From NCBI RefSeq assembly GCF_009017415.1, contig NC_092410.1:1798001-1862000 (forward strand): a stretch of 64,000 bases of DNA, given 5' to 3'. The position numbers were made by a program, and so were the translations under genes. Source of the stretch: Aspergillus flavus (lineage: Eukaryota > Ascomycota > Eurotiomycetes > Eurotiales > Aspergillaceae). The notes under the pieces are model-generated. The model made no database searches. It was not told the DNA's origin and saw only the letters and a list, made by a program, of their open reading frames with translations. This document shows, piece by piece, positions 35,339 through 48,200 of the stretch (the first letter of the stretch is position 1; the number at the start of each line of letters is the position of its first letter).

Positions 35339-38300
35339 ATGGCAGCGATACTATCTCTTCCATCATTGCCAGCGAAACACGAGGACTTTATTAGCTGGAT
35401 CAACAAAAATCAGGCTACCCCAATTGCTCAGCTCATCAAGCCGTACAATGAGCATGAAGCGGTGGTACGTAAGCTGTTTGCTCAGGAGCCGTCGCATCCT
35501 GCGCTGCGGGACAATCACCTCAATATTGTACCGCTCTATGACACGAGTGGGAAGACCATTGTTCCAAGTCGGCCTCGTGATCCATCTTCAGAGTCACCCG
35601 ACCTTCAGGAAAAATATGTTATGCCCCTGAAGGCAGAATCTCGTAGGGCTTATGGCGACCCTGCGGTGGTGTCGAGCTTGGAGGACTTCCGGAATAATTT
35701 CAACATCTTCTCGGAAGGATCTTTGAGTGACATGGACTGGAACAATGTCGTCGTCGCAGGAAGTGCCGTGGTGACTTGCCTCATGCCAGTCCCGGAACAG
35801 TACCGTGGCTCAAAACGCGCTTTACGACAGTTCTACCATGACAAGTACGCACCCGCGTCTGACGTTGACCTCTTCCTATATGGCTTGACGGAAGAACAAG
35901 CAATTGAAAAGATAAAACAGATTGAAGATAAGATCAAAAACGCCATTCTTTATGAGACAACAACCATACGAACCAAGAACACAATTACTATCGTCTCACA
36001 ATACCCCACACGCCACGTGCAGATTGTCCTTCGTATATACAAGTCTATTTCGGAGATCCTGACCGGATTCGATGTTGACTGTTCTTGTGCCGCTTTCGAT
36101 GGCAAGCAAGTTTATGCTTCACCACGTGCTCTTGCTGCATATATCACCCAGACGAATAGGATCGATCTCACTAGACGCTCGCCGTCTTATGAGAACCGCC
36201 TTTCCAAATATTCACACCGAGGCTTTGAAATATTCTGTCCGCAGCTAGAGAGGTGCCGTGTTGATCCAGTAAGGCTTCCCCTTTCCCAAGTGTGGGACCG
36301 TCTCTGTCTAACATGCTTCTAGACGATTTATGAGAGGAGCTTTTCAAGGACTGTCGGCCTAGCGCGTCTTCTAGTTCTAGAAAGGTTGCCGAAGTCATCC
36401 GATAGGGACGCCTATCTAGAGCAGAGACGAGAGGAGCGCGGCCGTCCGGCTCGACAACAGCAAATGCGAAGCCTCAAGTCACTGAATGGTAATATTAAAA
36501 GTGATTGGGAAGACGAAATCCCTGAGTGGATGGAAGGGGATGAATATTCAGACTATCATACTATGGTGTGTTATACCTTCCCCCCATCATATAGGGCTAT
36601 CTCTGCTGACTCCACTCCAAGACGATTCCCTATGGGCCAAAGTTCCATGCTAAGAGGATTGAGCGACTGGTGTATACAAAAGACTTACTTCTCAATGCAG
36701 AATGGAACAAACCAAAAGACAGAGACGTCAATCTGCATCGGCATCCTGCATTCTTTGGTAACGTGGAGGATGTGATTCACGACTGCTGTGGTTATTGTCC
36801 TGAACCAGTGACCCCGGAAGAAAAGGAAGTCGCAGAGAAAGAAAGCAAGAACTATATATCTGGGGACATCTCATTTATCAAAGATGATCCAGGACGCCAG
36901 GAAATTGGCAGCTTTAACCCCATTACAGAGACCGACTGGACAGGTTTGTGTTCCCATGTTTCTGTCGAACCGTTGTGGCGTCTACTAATGGGAAAGCAGA
37001 AATGGCTTATGTGGGTAACACTGAGCAACTATGCCAGGCTATAGTCGACCATGATCTCGCTGCTGTCAAGGAGTGGCTTTCTCAAGATGAAAGGGATCCT
37101 AACAGTCGCGACTATACTGGACGCACCCCGTTACATCTGGCTTGTATGGCTTCAACACCAGAAATTGTGCAATGCCTTGTCGACCACGGTGCTAGGTTAA
37201 TCTCACGCTTGGCAGATGGCAGGACTGCTTTGCATATCGCAGCTGCTAGAGGGAGTGTTGAGATGATTAGAATACTGCTCCACAAAAGCGAAGAAAATGA
37301 AGCAGAGGAGGATAAAAGGCAGGAGCTTCGCAAAGCAAAAGCAGCACAAGATAGTCAGCATGGAGCTGACGAAGCAGGAAGCGAGCCAGAGGACATCGAA
37401 ACAGTTGGTATGGAAGCAGACGCAACCTCGTACACGTCTGGGTCATTTGTCAAAGTCCAGAAAGAAGGTGACGATGCCACCAGCGCTGAGGGTCTTTCTG
37501 AAGATGAGAATGTGCAAGAACCAGATATCTATGATATAAATGCCGTGTCATGGGACAGCCATACATCTCCTCTACATCTTGCCATACTCAACGGCCACGT
37601 TGACGTGGTGGAAGAACTCGTCGCGTCCTTCGGAGCTGACGTGCTGCTCCCCATAAAGTTGCTGAACAGCCAGGGCAACAGCTCAAGAGGTGCAATTCTA
37701 ACACTAGTACTAACGCTTCAACTCCCTCTAGAAAAAGCAAAAGCGATGACCAAGAAGCTTCTGCAATTGGGCGCCTCGCCGGCCCAGGCCGACCTCAAAT
37801 ACAACACGCCATTGCACTACATTGCTGCCTCAACATATGACGACCTTATTGATGTCTTCCTCGATCAGAACAAACCAGTCACAATGAAAGCAATTAACCA
37901 TCTCGCCTTTGTTGGATACTCCTGGAACCCTGATGCCTACTCTGCATTCATGACCGCAATCAATACAAAGAACCCAATCGGTGCGTTGAAGCTCCTCGAA
38001 GCTGGCGCCGAGCCCTCGATCGATTTCGGGAAGTTTGTGAAGTCTGGTCAGGTACTGGACAGCATACGTACAAACTCATCAGAAAGGAACCGTGAAATTT
38101 TCAGGCAGAACTTTACCCAGCCCATTGTCCTAGCTATTCAGAAAGAATTACCAGAAGTGGCTCTAGAGCTAGTGACGCGTGGCGTTGATCCGAACACACT
38201 ATCGCCAGATGGATATAAAGTCGAAGATGAAGACTACGTGCGCGATAGCCTCCACGGAAAATCTCTCCTGGACTGTGTCCGTGATAAGATCAAGGAATTG

Positions 38301-40828
38301 CAACAATACCAAGGCGAAGTGGTTGACTTAAATGCGCCACGGCCGCTTGAGCCTGATTCCTTCTACCTGAAAGATTTTGAAGCCAACACATATCAATTGT
38401 GGACAGCGGAGCGAGAATTGAACAAGGCAAAGAGGTCATACGAGAAAAGTCTGAAAGTATATGAACAAGGAATCAGTGATTCCGAGAACAGGAAAGGGGT
38501 CGAGTCGAAGCTGCAGACGATACGGGACCTAGTTGAACAATTCGAGAAACTAGAAACTGTCCTGTCCGAGAAAGGCGCCAAGACGTTCAAGGAATTGTTT
38601 CCCGATCTCCAACAACCGGATGATGAGGATGAGTCATCATCGCCAAACAGGGACTGTGATGACCCTTTCGAGCTGGAGTTTACATTTAATATATCTGATC
38701 TTACAGATGAAAAGAAGGATGGATATATCAAACTGTGAGTATCCTAAAGACCTATCCGCTTGGCATTGATCGGCGACTAACTTCTTAAAGCTTTGAGGCA
38801 GCTTGGAATGGTGACTTAGACACCATTAGGTCTCTCACACTAGCCATGTGGGGTGAGGGCAATGAACAGCCTCCGTTGCAGATCGCTATAACAGACTCCA
38901 ATAGACTCTCCCCATTTTCAATCGCATCACTTCGGGGTCACCTGGATGTGGCAAAAGCGATCTTGGAGATCGTTCAAGCACAGTATAAAAAAGAGGAACA
39001 TAGTGGCCACGAGAGGTTTGAGATGTGCAGTGATTGCAGTAGTGAGGACTCGGAGGATAGTGGTAATCCTCGCATCTACAGCGAGGTTGTTGATGACAAG
39101 TTCACCATAGACGACATCGGTGAAGTGGCCACGCAGGTGGAGTGCCATATTACTCCACTTGAGGTACTAAATTGGTATTGCCCAAAATCCGAATGGTTTT
39201 TGAGTCCTGATGCCATGGCTAAATGCCGCGAGAGCCCCTTTGGCAAGCCATCTAATCTTCTCGAATATGCCATTTGGATGGACGATGTCAAGTTGCTTGT
39301 CTTCTTACTTGAAATGGGAGAAGAATTGACTTCTAAAGATACCGATTCTGAATTCGCCGCTTTTGGAGTGCCGAATAAAACTGTCCATCTGGCTATAGCA
39401 GAGGGTCGACTCCGCTGCCTTGAAGAACTTATCAGGAGAACAGGAGCGGACCTTCCACTAGATGCTCTTGTCCGGGAAAGCGGCGTTCAGGTGCATGAAA
39501 AGCCAGGATACTACCAAGGGCTGTCTATCCATGGGAAGAAGAGAGCAGACTGGGCAGCTGCTGGGCGCGGACAACTGCAGCACCACACGAATAAAAGCTC
39601 ACCCTTGCTTGTTTCCGCCGTGCTAGGTAGTCTGAAGAGTACTGAATGGTACATGAGCACTGCTCCAAGCAGACATTACGTCGAATTTTCCAAGACCCAC
39701 GAACAGGACCATAGGCTGAAGCTCCTAGCAAAGTCAAGCAGTGGCATTGAAAAGTCTCTCATGAGCTGGCTAAATGCAAAAAGTATGTACTCCTTATATG
39801 CCTATAGATATCTGAGTCTAACTTGTATTACGACAGGCAATCTGGTCTTGCATTGCGCCATTCTTTCTACGCCAACATTGGAGTCCCGACGCCTTGTTGA
39901 GTATCTTGTTCGGGAGGTTCCGGAATGCCTCGAGACTAGGTCCGCGGGAAGATACACGCCACTGGCCCTGGCATACTCTTTGAATAGAGCAGATTATGCA
40001 GATATTCTTATCAAAGCAGGCGCAAGCCAGACAGTTCGCGATAGCAGAGGTAACAACCTCATACATCTGTTGCTGTGTGGAATTGATGGCGACACTTCAG
40101 GAAAGCCAGGCAATATCAAGAGACTCCTTGGCTTGCTTGATCCTCGATTGGCTCCTTCCTTACTAGTGGAACGCTCATCAGATGAACCGGGATCTGTCAC
40201 CCCATTCGCCCGTTGGATGCATCACGCCTATTTTAACGGATCCGATGCAGATAGGCTGATTGATATCGCACGCATTCTCCTTGAGTTTGCCGAGAGCACA
40301 GGACAGAAACACTTGGAACTTCTTGATGGCACGGGTAATACACCTGTGCACTACGCAGTAAAGCATGAACTCGTCCAGATTCTCGAGCTGATGATGGACC
40401 GTCGTCCTGACTTGCTTTATCGTGAGAATGCCACTGGAAACACACCACTAGAGCTGGAAGAGGACGCTTGGACACTTAAAGCAACCTCGGAACCACCTAG
40501 CTTTCGAACTCGCGATCGATCTTGGAATGGCCGCTGGATAACGGATGCAAACATGGTTGATGTGGACCCAGAGTCCTTCCTTCCTGACTTACGCCCACCG
40601 GAGAAGAGCTTGCGCGACGTATGTCATGAAAGAGCTAGCGGCCGACCGGAAAAGCGGAAGCTAGTCACCTTAAATGAAGCGAACGAGGTGGCAAAGCGAC
40701 TCGCCGCACAGAAGTCCAGTCGATGGGGACAACGTCAGAGCCAAGGGTTTACAGAAACGGATCAAGTAGCGAGATGGTATGGTCGGTCTGACCGAGAGGA
40801 CGAGTTGACCGACGTCATGGAAATATGA
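35339..40828 (+). CDS. Large ankyrin-repeat protein with nucleotidyltransferase-like N-terminus (1737 aa)
   Basis: Probably an intracellular scaffold or signalling protein; the role is unknown. Exons: 35339-36268, 36323-36565, 36622-36943, 37000-38734, 38791-39782 and 39837-40828; all junctions are GT-AG and in frame. Residues 141-142 (GS) and SDVDLFLYG (174-182), with a later FDVDC (244-248), mimic the GS...DxD...D pattern of nucleotidyltransferase folds. Ankyrin units follow: TGRTPLHLA near 538, DGRTALHIA near 572, TSPLHLA near 685, NTPLHYI near 765, SPFSIASLRGH after 1090, and YTPLALA and GNTPVHYA nearer the end. A Lys/Glu-rich helical segment lies at about 975-1040. The last intron (54 nt) contains no stop and is a multiple of three, so retaining it would add 18 residues. 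Confidence 0.8.
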
Positions 40829-41447
40829 GATGCTGCTCTGGGAAGAGTGCTTGAAGGTTTAAACTTATATTATCCGTTTTTTTTGGTGGTGGAACGCGGG
40901 ATATGGCTTCGGCAATTGTTAGTGTGAGAGCGACCAATAGAACCTGTTTAAATATTAAAGTTACGAACATTTCAATGGATAAATACTCCGTACAATTAGT
41001 GTCATTCATCAAGCGCGAAATCTTCGACCCCGCTAGAACAACAAGACTAAGCCTAGAGCTAGGATAGGTAGCTTCCAGTTGCGGAGGGCGGATATTTTTC
41101 CAGCTGGTTTAGCCTGCATTTCCGCCAGTTCACGTGGATGGGGCTTAGCGGAAGGTGGCTCCACCCCCGGATTCCTCCGCCGCTTCTCCTCCATTTCCCC
41201 AGACTTATCCATGTCTATGTTCGGAACACTCTCTTAGCTTTCTTGGCAGCCGACATAGTATGCATCTATCATGCGCCAATGTGCGGGGTTAGACTGGAAC
41301 GACATGAGCTTCGACTCAGAGTGCAGATAGCATGGCGGAAAAGCATGATAATCTATATATTCCAGGCTCACTCTTCCTCCAGCGAGAGCCAAACCGCCAA
41401 AACTCCTGTCATTCATTGAGTAGGTACCTACTAGGTGTCTGGTCGAA
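40829..41447. promoter_or_regulatory. Intergenic region upstream of the MFS carrier
   Basis: No gene is seen. It holds the ankyrin gene 3' end (T8 run at 40877-40884) and the promoter of the MFS gene at 41448. Confidence 0.45.
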
Positions 41448-43244
41448 ATGTCGTTTGCAAAGCCAATGGAACACTCCTTGGACCTCCAAGATGATAAGAT
41501 TCCTGATCCTAAGCACCAAGAGCGGGTGCCCGCAATTGTTACTATTGAGAATTTCCGGGTCTTGGGATTAGATCCGGAGGATGAGGACTTTTATCTCAAT
41601 TACCCCCCGGAGCGGAGGAAGATGACTCGCCGCAAGGTTTGTATCCTCTCTACATGGTATCATAAGCCCTGCGATGCTAATTCAACTGACCAGGTCGATA
41701 TCCGTCTCGTGCCGATGCTAGCAGTATTATATCTTATATCTCATCTCGATAGAGCGAACATCGGAAATGCAAAGATCGAAGGCATGATGGAAGATCTGAA
41801 CCTTGATGGCATTCAATGGAACATCATATTGAGCATATTCTTTGTCCCATATGTCCTCCTTGGTAAGTTTTTGTAGGTTCTCGTTTCGATGGAGACGGTC
41901 GATCTAACTATAGACAGAGGTACCTAGCAACATGCTTCTCAAAACATTTTCTCGGCCGTCTGTTTATCTGGGAATTCTGATCGTTTCCTGGGGTATCATC
42001 ATGACATTGACCGGGGTCGTGAAGAACTTCGCCGGTTTGATGGTGGTCCGTGTTCTTCTTGGTGTTTTCGAGTATGTTTGCGACCTGCAAGATATTAGGT
42101 CAGATTCTTGAGCTGACTCCAAACAGGGCAGGTTTCTTTCCCGGAGCAGTTTATCTCTGCACCCAGTGGTATATGCCGAAAGACTTGTCCACTCGGCTCG
42201 CCTATTTCTACTGTGCTAGTGCCCTGTCTGGTGCGTTCTCAGGACTGCTTGCGGCAGCTATCGCGAAGATGGATGGTGTTGGTGGATACGCAGGCTGGCG
42301 GTGGATCTTTATCATCGAGGGCTTATTTACCGTTATGCTGGGTGTGGCCTGTTTTTGGTTCCTCATTGACTCCCCTTCTCTATCCGGTCGATGGTTAGAA
42401 CCAGACGAAATCCGCTTCCTCGAGTTACAGAAATTCATTAAGGAAGGAGGACAGTTCAAAGATGAGGAGCACGAGCAGCAACAACGGTCCCGATGGAAGG
42501 ATCTTCTCTCGGTGATGACGAATTGGCGAATGTATATCCTAGCATATATTTTGCTATGCCAGTCCGCCTGTTCATACGGTATGTTTCTTCAGCGTTTCGA
42601 CTGATCAATATACTAACGAAAGATCAGGCAACAAATTTACGCTCCCTAGTATAACCGAAGCAATGGGTTTCAGCAACACCAACGCCCAACTCATGACTGT
42701 TCCCCCCTACGTCGCCGGTGCCATCTCTGCTGTGTGCTTCTCCAGCCTCTCGGATCGGTTTTATTGGCGAATGCCGTTTGTCGTGATTCCTCTCGCCCTG
42801 CTGACGGTCGGATATGGCATCATCATCTCATTCGATGGCAAATTGGAGGAAAATGTCGGTCCTAGTTTTTTCGCAGTCATTCTGGCTATGATTGGTCTTT
42901 ACCCTGTTCATCCGGCCACTACGTCTTGGACCTCGAACAACTTGACCCCGTCCAATCGACGGGCAATTGGTGTGGCGTTCAATATTTGCGTCGGTAATAT
43001 TGGTGGTATTATTGGAAGCTATATGTATATGGACAGCGAGAAGCCAAAGTACTATACTGGCTTTGGGTTGTCTATTGCATTTGGAGGCTCAGCTTTGATC
43101 CTCGCACTGATATTGGAAGCTTCGTTTTGGTGGGAGAACAAGAAGAGATCGAAGATGTCGGAGTCCGAAGTAAGGGAGCAATATACGGAGGAGCAGTTGA
43201 TGAATATGGGTGATAAGTCACCTCTATTCAAGTATACGTTGTAG
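41448..43244 (+). CDS. MFS transporter, anion:cation symporter (allantoate permease) family (526 aa)
   Basis: A plasma-membrane or organellar symporter for organic anions; relatives carry allantoate, nicotinate, pantothenate and other carboxylates. Exons: 41448-41636, 41694-41862, 41918-42071, 42127-42578 and 42628-43244. Family signatures are LDRANIGNAKIEGM in the first membrane segment, VRVLLGVFEAGFFPGAVYL after it, and the YAGWRWIFIIEGL block in the first half. In the second half are SDRFYWRMP and GNIGGIIGSYMY. About twelve hydrophobic segments fit the fold. It is convergent with the PsiD-type decarboxylase (118 bp between stop codons), which sits next to acvA. It could move a penicillin precursor or the decarboxylase substrate, but that is inference. 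Intron 1 (57 nt) has no stop and could be retained in frame. Confidence 0.88.
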
Positions 43245-43362
43245 GATATAGGCGGTTATGATGATGATGATGACAATATATGATGCATTTTATGGGCTAT
43301 ATAGACGTCCACAACATTAATCCTTTAAGTATATGTATGGACAAAGGTTCCAACTCAATGCT

Positions 43363-44741
43363 TCAAGGGGTCACAACAGCAACCTGGGCCTTCACTGGGA
43401 CGTTTTGGTCCGTCTCCGTAGATGGGAATTCATTGACATTCACACCCTTGCGGAACAGGAGACAATGTGTTGACCCGCCAAAATGGAACATTCCTATCTC
43501 GTCTCCCTTCTTAACATGTTGACCCTCAGAGACTGTGATCTGGCAGGTCGAAACTTCGCACATTCCGACACCAAGGAAAGCCATTAGCCCAATGGCAGGG
43601 TTATCACTTTCGATAAAGATCAATGCCCTCGTGGCAACCGCCGTAATGTACTCCTGGGCCGTGACCTCTCCAACAGAATCGATATCATGGGGATGTGGAT
43701 CTCCTAGACCTTCGAACAGCGGCTCAGAGTAATACGTCCCGTCAACAACATAGGCCTTCACAATCTTGCCGCTGACAGGCGCATGCCAGCGGTGGTAGCT
43801 CAGCGCGCTCAGGAAAGCTTGATAGACTGTTCCACCGATAAATTGTTTAGCAAGAGAGTCATGCGCCAGCATATCAAAGACCGAATACGGCTGACTCTTT
43901 ATCCAGAAAATGTCTCTTCCCTTGACATCGCGAGCCACCTTGTAAGGTTGCGACTCGCAGGCGTTGGCTATTACGTTGTCGTCGTCTGGTGATGCAACAG
44001 GGCGAATACCTGGTCGGAAGACCCGAGTAAAGAAATCATCCCATGATTTGTACCCGTGGTATTTCTGGGAGGGGTCACAGACAAACATATCCTCGAATGA
44101 GTGGTTTGTCTTTCCTACATTAGCTACTGTGACGAGGTTATTCTTCCCCGTTTCACCGAACCATCCGTATTGCGAATCATCTAGCACATGGGCCGACTCA
44201 GGGGATTGTAGATACTCGCCCCAGGCGTTGAGTACCTTTTTGATCATGGCGTTGATCTCTGGATCTAGAAACGCAGCGTACCCGCTGGGTGTGCCCATGG
44301 GCCAGTCCAGTACTGCATTAATGGGTAGCCCGACGAGACCGACGCGATGGGTGAAGTCACTCCATGAAGGCGCCGTCGTGAGGAGATGATTCAGTACCTG
44401 GATCATATGCTTGTAGTCTCGGATCTGGGGACATCCTGTTGGGTCTTTGGCGTAGACTCTGTTACGGGGGACCTCGGTGAACATAGCTTCTATAAGGAGA
44501 TAGATCCTTGTGTTGGTTTCAATGAGGTGTTGGAATTCCTTCATCACCGGGTGAAGTTCCTGGTCGGCTTTGCTGTCGACGTGGGCAATTAGCCCGCCCA
44601 GCCATTCGTGATGGCTGTCGAGGGTGGAGGGCATCCATTTTCCGAATCTGGTTTTGTGAGACTGCGAGGTCTAAATAAGTGAATTGAGGCAGGGCCATAC
44701 CTGTGAAGACGAGGAGTATGCTTTCCGTGCTTATGTGCCAT
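43363..44741 (-). CDS. PsiD-type amino-acid decarboxylase (phosphatidylserine decarboxylase family, 441 aa)
   Basis: A soluble, pyruvoyl-dependent decarboxylase. On the minus strand the exons are 44741-44701 and 44647-43363; the first exon is 41 nt, and joining gives HRFGKWMPS. The family resembles Psilocybe PsiD, an L-tryptophan decarboxylase of about 439 residues, both in length and along the chain: WGEYLQSPES, DDSQYGWF, YHGYKSWDDFFTRVFRPG, ACESQPYKV, SALSYHRWHAPVSG, FIESDN and CEVSTCQITVSEGQHV. The self-cleavage site is GMFHFGGST: cleavage between Gly405 and Ser406 would release a small subunit with an N-terminal pyruvoyl group. The HRWHAPV histidine fits the catalytic triad. No membrane segment is seen, unlike true lipid decarboxylases. 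It lies 537 bp downstream of acvA on the same strand. The substrate is unknown; an aromatic amino acid is a reasonable guess. Confidence 0.88.
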
Positions 44742-45278
44742 GGTTGTGATGTTGAAATTGTATTTATTGATAGTGATGGAATGTGGGTTCTGGAATTCAT
44801 GATTGACATCTTGGCGATGGAACGGCGTTATTTATCCTGAGCTTGACAAGTTTAGTTTTGGAGCAGTGACAGGACAGTTGCATCATGATGATGCAGAGCT
44901 ACTATAGCACCATTAGTTTACTAAATAGTAGTGGAGCTGTGGATAAATATTGGAGAAGAAGGCATTTTATTGATAATAACAATATGGATGATGTCATGTG
45001 GAGGCACGTGGCAGTGAAGCGCTTATCTTATCGCGGATTGAATATGCACCTTCCTAATTCGTACTCTCTTTCTGAATCTCCCCTTATCTTGTAAACCACT
45101 GAAATTTAAAGCTTATCACAATGCAGCCTTCATATAAAAGCACAGGTCAGCCCCCTCATAGCAAGCCGCTACCACCGCTTGATGCACCTGATCCTACAAG
45201 AATTCGACCCTGCCTTTGATTTTATCATATACCCTTTCCTTCATCACTTTAACCATCTCATATACTCCTATTAAAGGA
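44742..45278. promoter_or_regulatory. Spacer between acvA 3' end and decarboxylase start
   Basis: It serves as the acvA terminator region and the promoter of the decarboxylase, both read leftwards. No additional open frame with recognisable content is present. Confidence 0.45.
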
Positions 45279-48200
45279 CTAATAACCAGAAAGATAGTCC
45301 TTGATGGCCGCACACATCCGGTGTACTTGCTGGGGATTTCTGGCCCAAGAAAAGTGAGTATCGTCAGTAAGCGGGACCAGCTGAATAGCGGTATCACTTG
45401 GCAGCAATTTGTCCATATCATTCAAGGGTGTCCCGTCGTAGTACTCGTACAGGTGACGCTGATTCTCCGATTCATACTGATCGTTCGTCTTCATGGCCTT
45501 GAACAGCACGATGTGATCTGTGGCAGATGGCAGGCCTTTGAAATTCGTCGGATCGGGGTGGTAGATGTGGTGGATAGGGTCTAAGATCTTGGCGTCTCCC
45601 AGGCCAATGCTGCGTGTTGCTCCGTGCACATTGAAGTATGTGTCTATGATACCAAGGAGGCCAATCTTTTCGCCCGATGTTGCCAGTCGCCGGGACATCT
45701 CCATCGCAAGGATTCCTCCAAAACTCCATCCAATGAAGTGGTACGGTCCATGTGGTTGAATGTTGCGTACATGGTCAAGATACATTTCCGCCAGCTCCTC
45801 GAACGTGCGCAGGCGTTTGCTATGCAAGTAGTAATTGTTAAAGGCGACCATGTTTGTCCCAGGTAGGTGTTTGACGATGTTGTTGAAGTAGCTTTCGGCT
45901 CCTCCTTCGCCCGGGGGCAGCAGGAACAGCGTTGGGCCCTGTCGTGACGGCTCCAGATACTCAAAATACGGTGTGTACGTCTCCTCGGTTAATTGAGGAT
46001 CCGCTGGGGATGAGGTTTCTTGGCTTGTCACGCTGTCGATGATCTTGTTAAGTCCTTCTTCGATGTTTGAGATAAATTTCTCACTGTCCTCAAGGCTCCA
46101 AGCACTGTCCATGTCGATTGTGATAGTACCATCAATATGCACAGCGGTGACATCAACGGCGGAGGAGCTCTTGTCCTTGTCCTCTGGGCTTGTCATGAGT
46201 CCATACTCGAGTCCATTATCGCCCACGGCGAGAGCCCATTCGTCTAGTTTTGACTTTTTTGGAGCGAGATGACCCAGGTAGTTGACGGTAATCTGAGGCA
46301 ACGGGTGTCGAGTATAGCCGTACAACGCTCCATAGCCGATTCCTCGAGCAGGGACCTGCCTTAACCGTTCGTTTATAGCGGCCACTCCCTCAACAAGGTT
46401 CTCGGTTCGGAGATGGGGGATCTCAAACGGATACATACTGGTGAACCAACCCATGGTGCGGCTGACATCCAGTGTATGGTCAACATCTTCCTCCCGACCA
46501 TGTCCCTCGATTGTGACCATACTTGGGCCTCTTGAACAGATAGCTTGGAGTGCCAATCCAACCGCAGCCAGTAGAGAGTCGTACACAGAGACCTCCTGTC
46601 CACCTTTGCTGCCTTGGAGCAGCAAAGCTGTCTTCTCAGTGCTCAAATTCCTGGTCAGACGTACGCGGCAACCGGTCGATGCAGGAAGCGCAGAGATGCT
46701 GGAAGTTGTTCGCGCAATGAGGTCGTTCCAGTGACCTAATTCAGACTTTGACGGTTGGTAATTTTGTACCGCTTCAGACCACTGTCGAATACTGCTGCCC
46801 TTGCACCCCAGGCTTCCGTTCTGATAGAGCATCTGCAAGTCACGGACCAAGATTTGCCAGCTGACGGTGTCAACGGCGATGTGATGGATGGAGAACCATA
46901 TCCGCGCGGATCGGTCTTCGTACCCATGCAGGTACCCAATGGCGCAGATTGGCCCCTTCTCAAGGTCAAAGCCCGACTGCCACTCGCTCAGTGTTTCGTT
47001 AATGGCCGTAGGTCCGTCAACATCCTTCATGTTTAGCACCCGAAGCTGGACAGGAGAAGCGTCCTTAACAAAGAACTGTACAATTTTATTATCCTTGCGC
47101 CTCAGTCGCATGCGGAAAGCGTCATGATACTGTTGCAATTCGATGATGGCAGCTCTCAGCAAAGTAACATCCAGCTCTGGAGTTCGGATGTAGAAAGTAT
47201 GATTCCAATAGCTCGGATGCTGCAGTGGCTTGGACAGGAACCAGTTCTGAATTGGCAGAAGGGGGGCCTCACCAACCACCAGCCCTTGTTCGCTACGGAA
47301 CTGGTCCACAACACTCGTGTCTATGTCCTTCATGAAGACGTGGTCATGGAGGGCTCGAATAGTACGATACTCGAAGATATCCCGAACGGTGACCTTGCGA
47401 CCGACCTGATTGTGAATCTGGGCCACAAGGTGCAATGACATGATGCTATCACCACCCAGTTTGAACAGGTCATCATCGATACCGCATCGTTCGATACCCA
47501 AGACAGATGCCCACAGCTTGCATACCCTAGCCTCTAGTATGTTCCTCGGCGGACTGTATGATAACACCACTGATGCGTTGCCAATTTCTGGCAGTCTTTT
47601 GATGTCAAGCTTTCCATTAATGGTCACAGGAAGTGCACCCTCCAGACGGCAGAGGTGGCTGGGCACCATGTAGGTTGGAAGCCTGGCTTTCATGGAGGTG
47701 AGAATGTTGGCTTCTGACACAGCTTCGTTGTCAGTGGTATAGTAGCCGACTATAGACTGAGCGATCCGTGAATAGCTATCGTCCTTGTCATACTTGGCAA
47801 CGACTGCGCACTCCTGGACACCGGGACTAGACGCAAGTATATTCTGCACTTCAGAAAGTTCGATCCGGTACCCTCTCATCTTGACCTGCAAGTCGTCTCT
47901 TCCTAGGTATTCTAGTTGTGGCTGCTGTTGATGGCTGAACCGGCACCGAAACAGGTCGCCGGTCTTGTAGAGTAGCGAGAAACGCCCAGCGGCGAAGTCC
48001 TCCTGGTTCCGGAAAGGGTTGGGAAGGAAGCGCTGATCTGTTAGAAGAGGCTCATTGAGATAACCACGTGTAACGCAGTCACCAGCCAGATAGAGCTCTC
48101 CGACTGCGTCAAACGGGACGGGTTGAAGTGCCTTGTTCAGCAGATACGCTCGGGTGCCGGGAAGCACGTCGCGTATAGCATTTTCAAAATTCGAATTCAC

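Noticed and set aside
43363..44741. Housekeeping phosphatidylserine decarboxylase
   Set aside because: There is no membrane or mitochondrial targeting segment. Length, N-terminal domain and GGST cleavage site fit the PsiD-type soluble amino-acid decarboxylases better.
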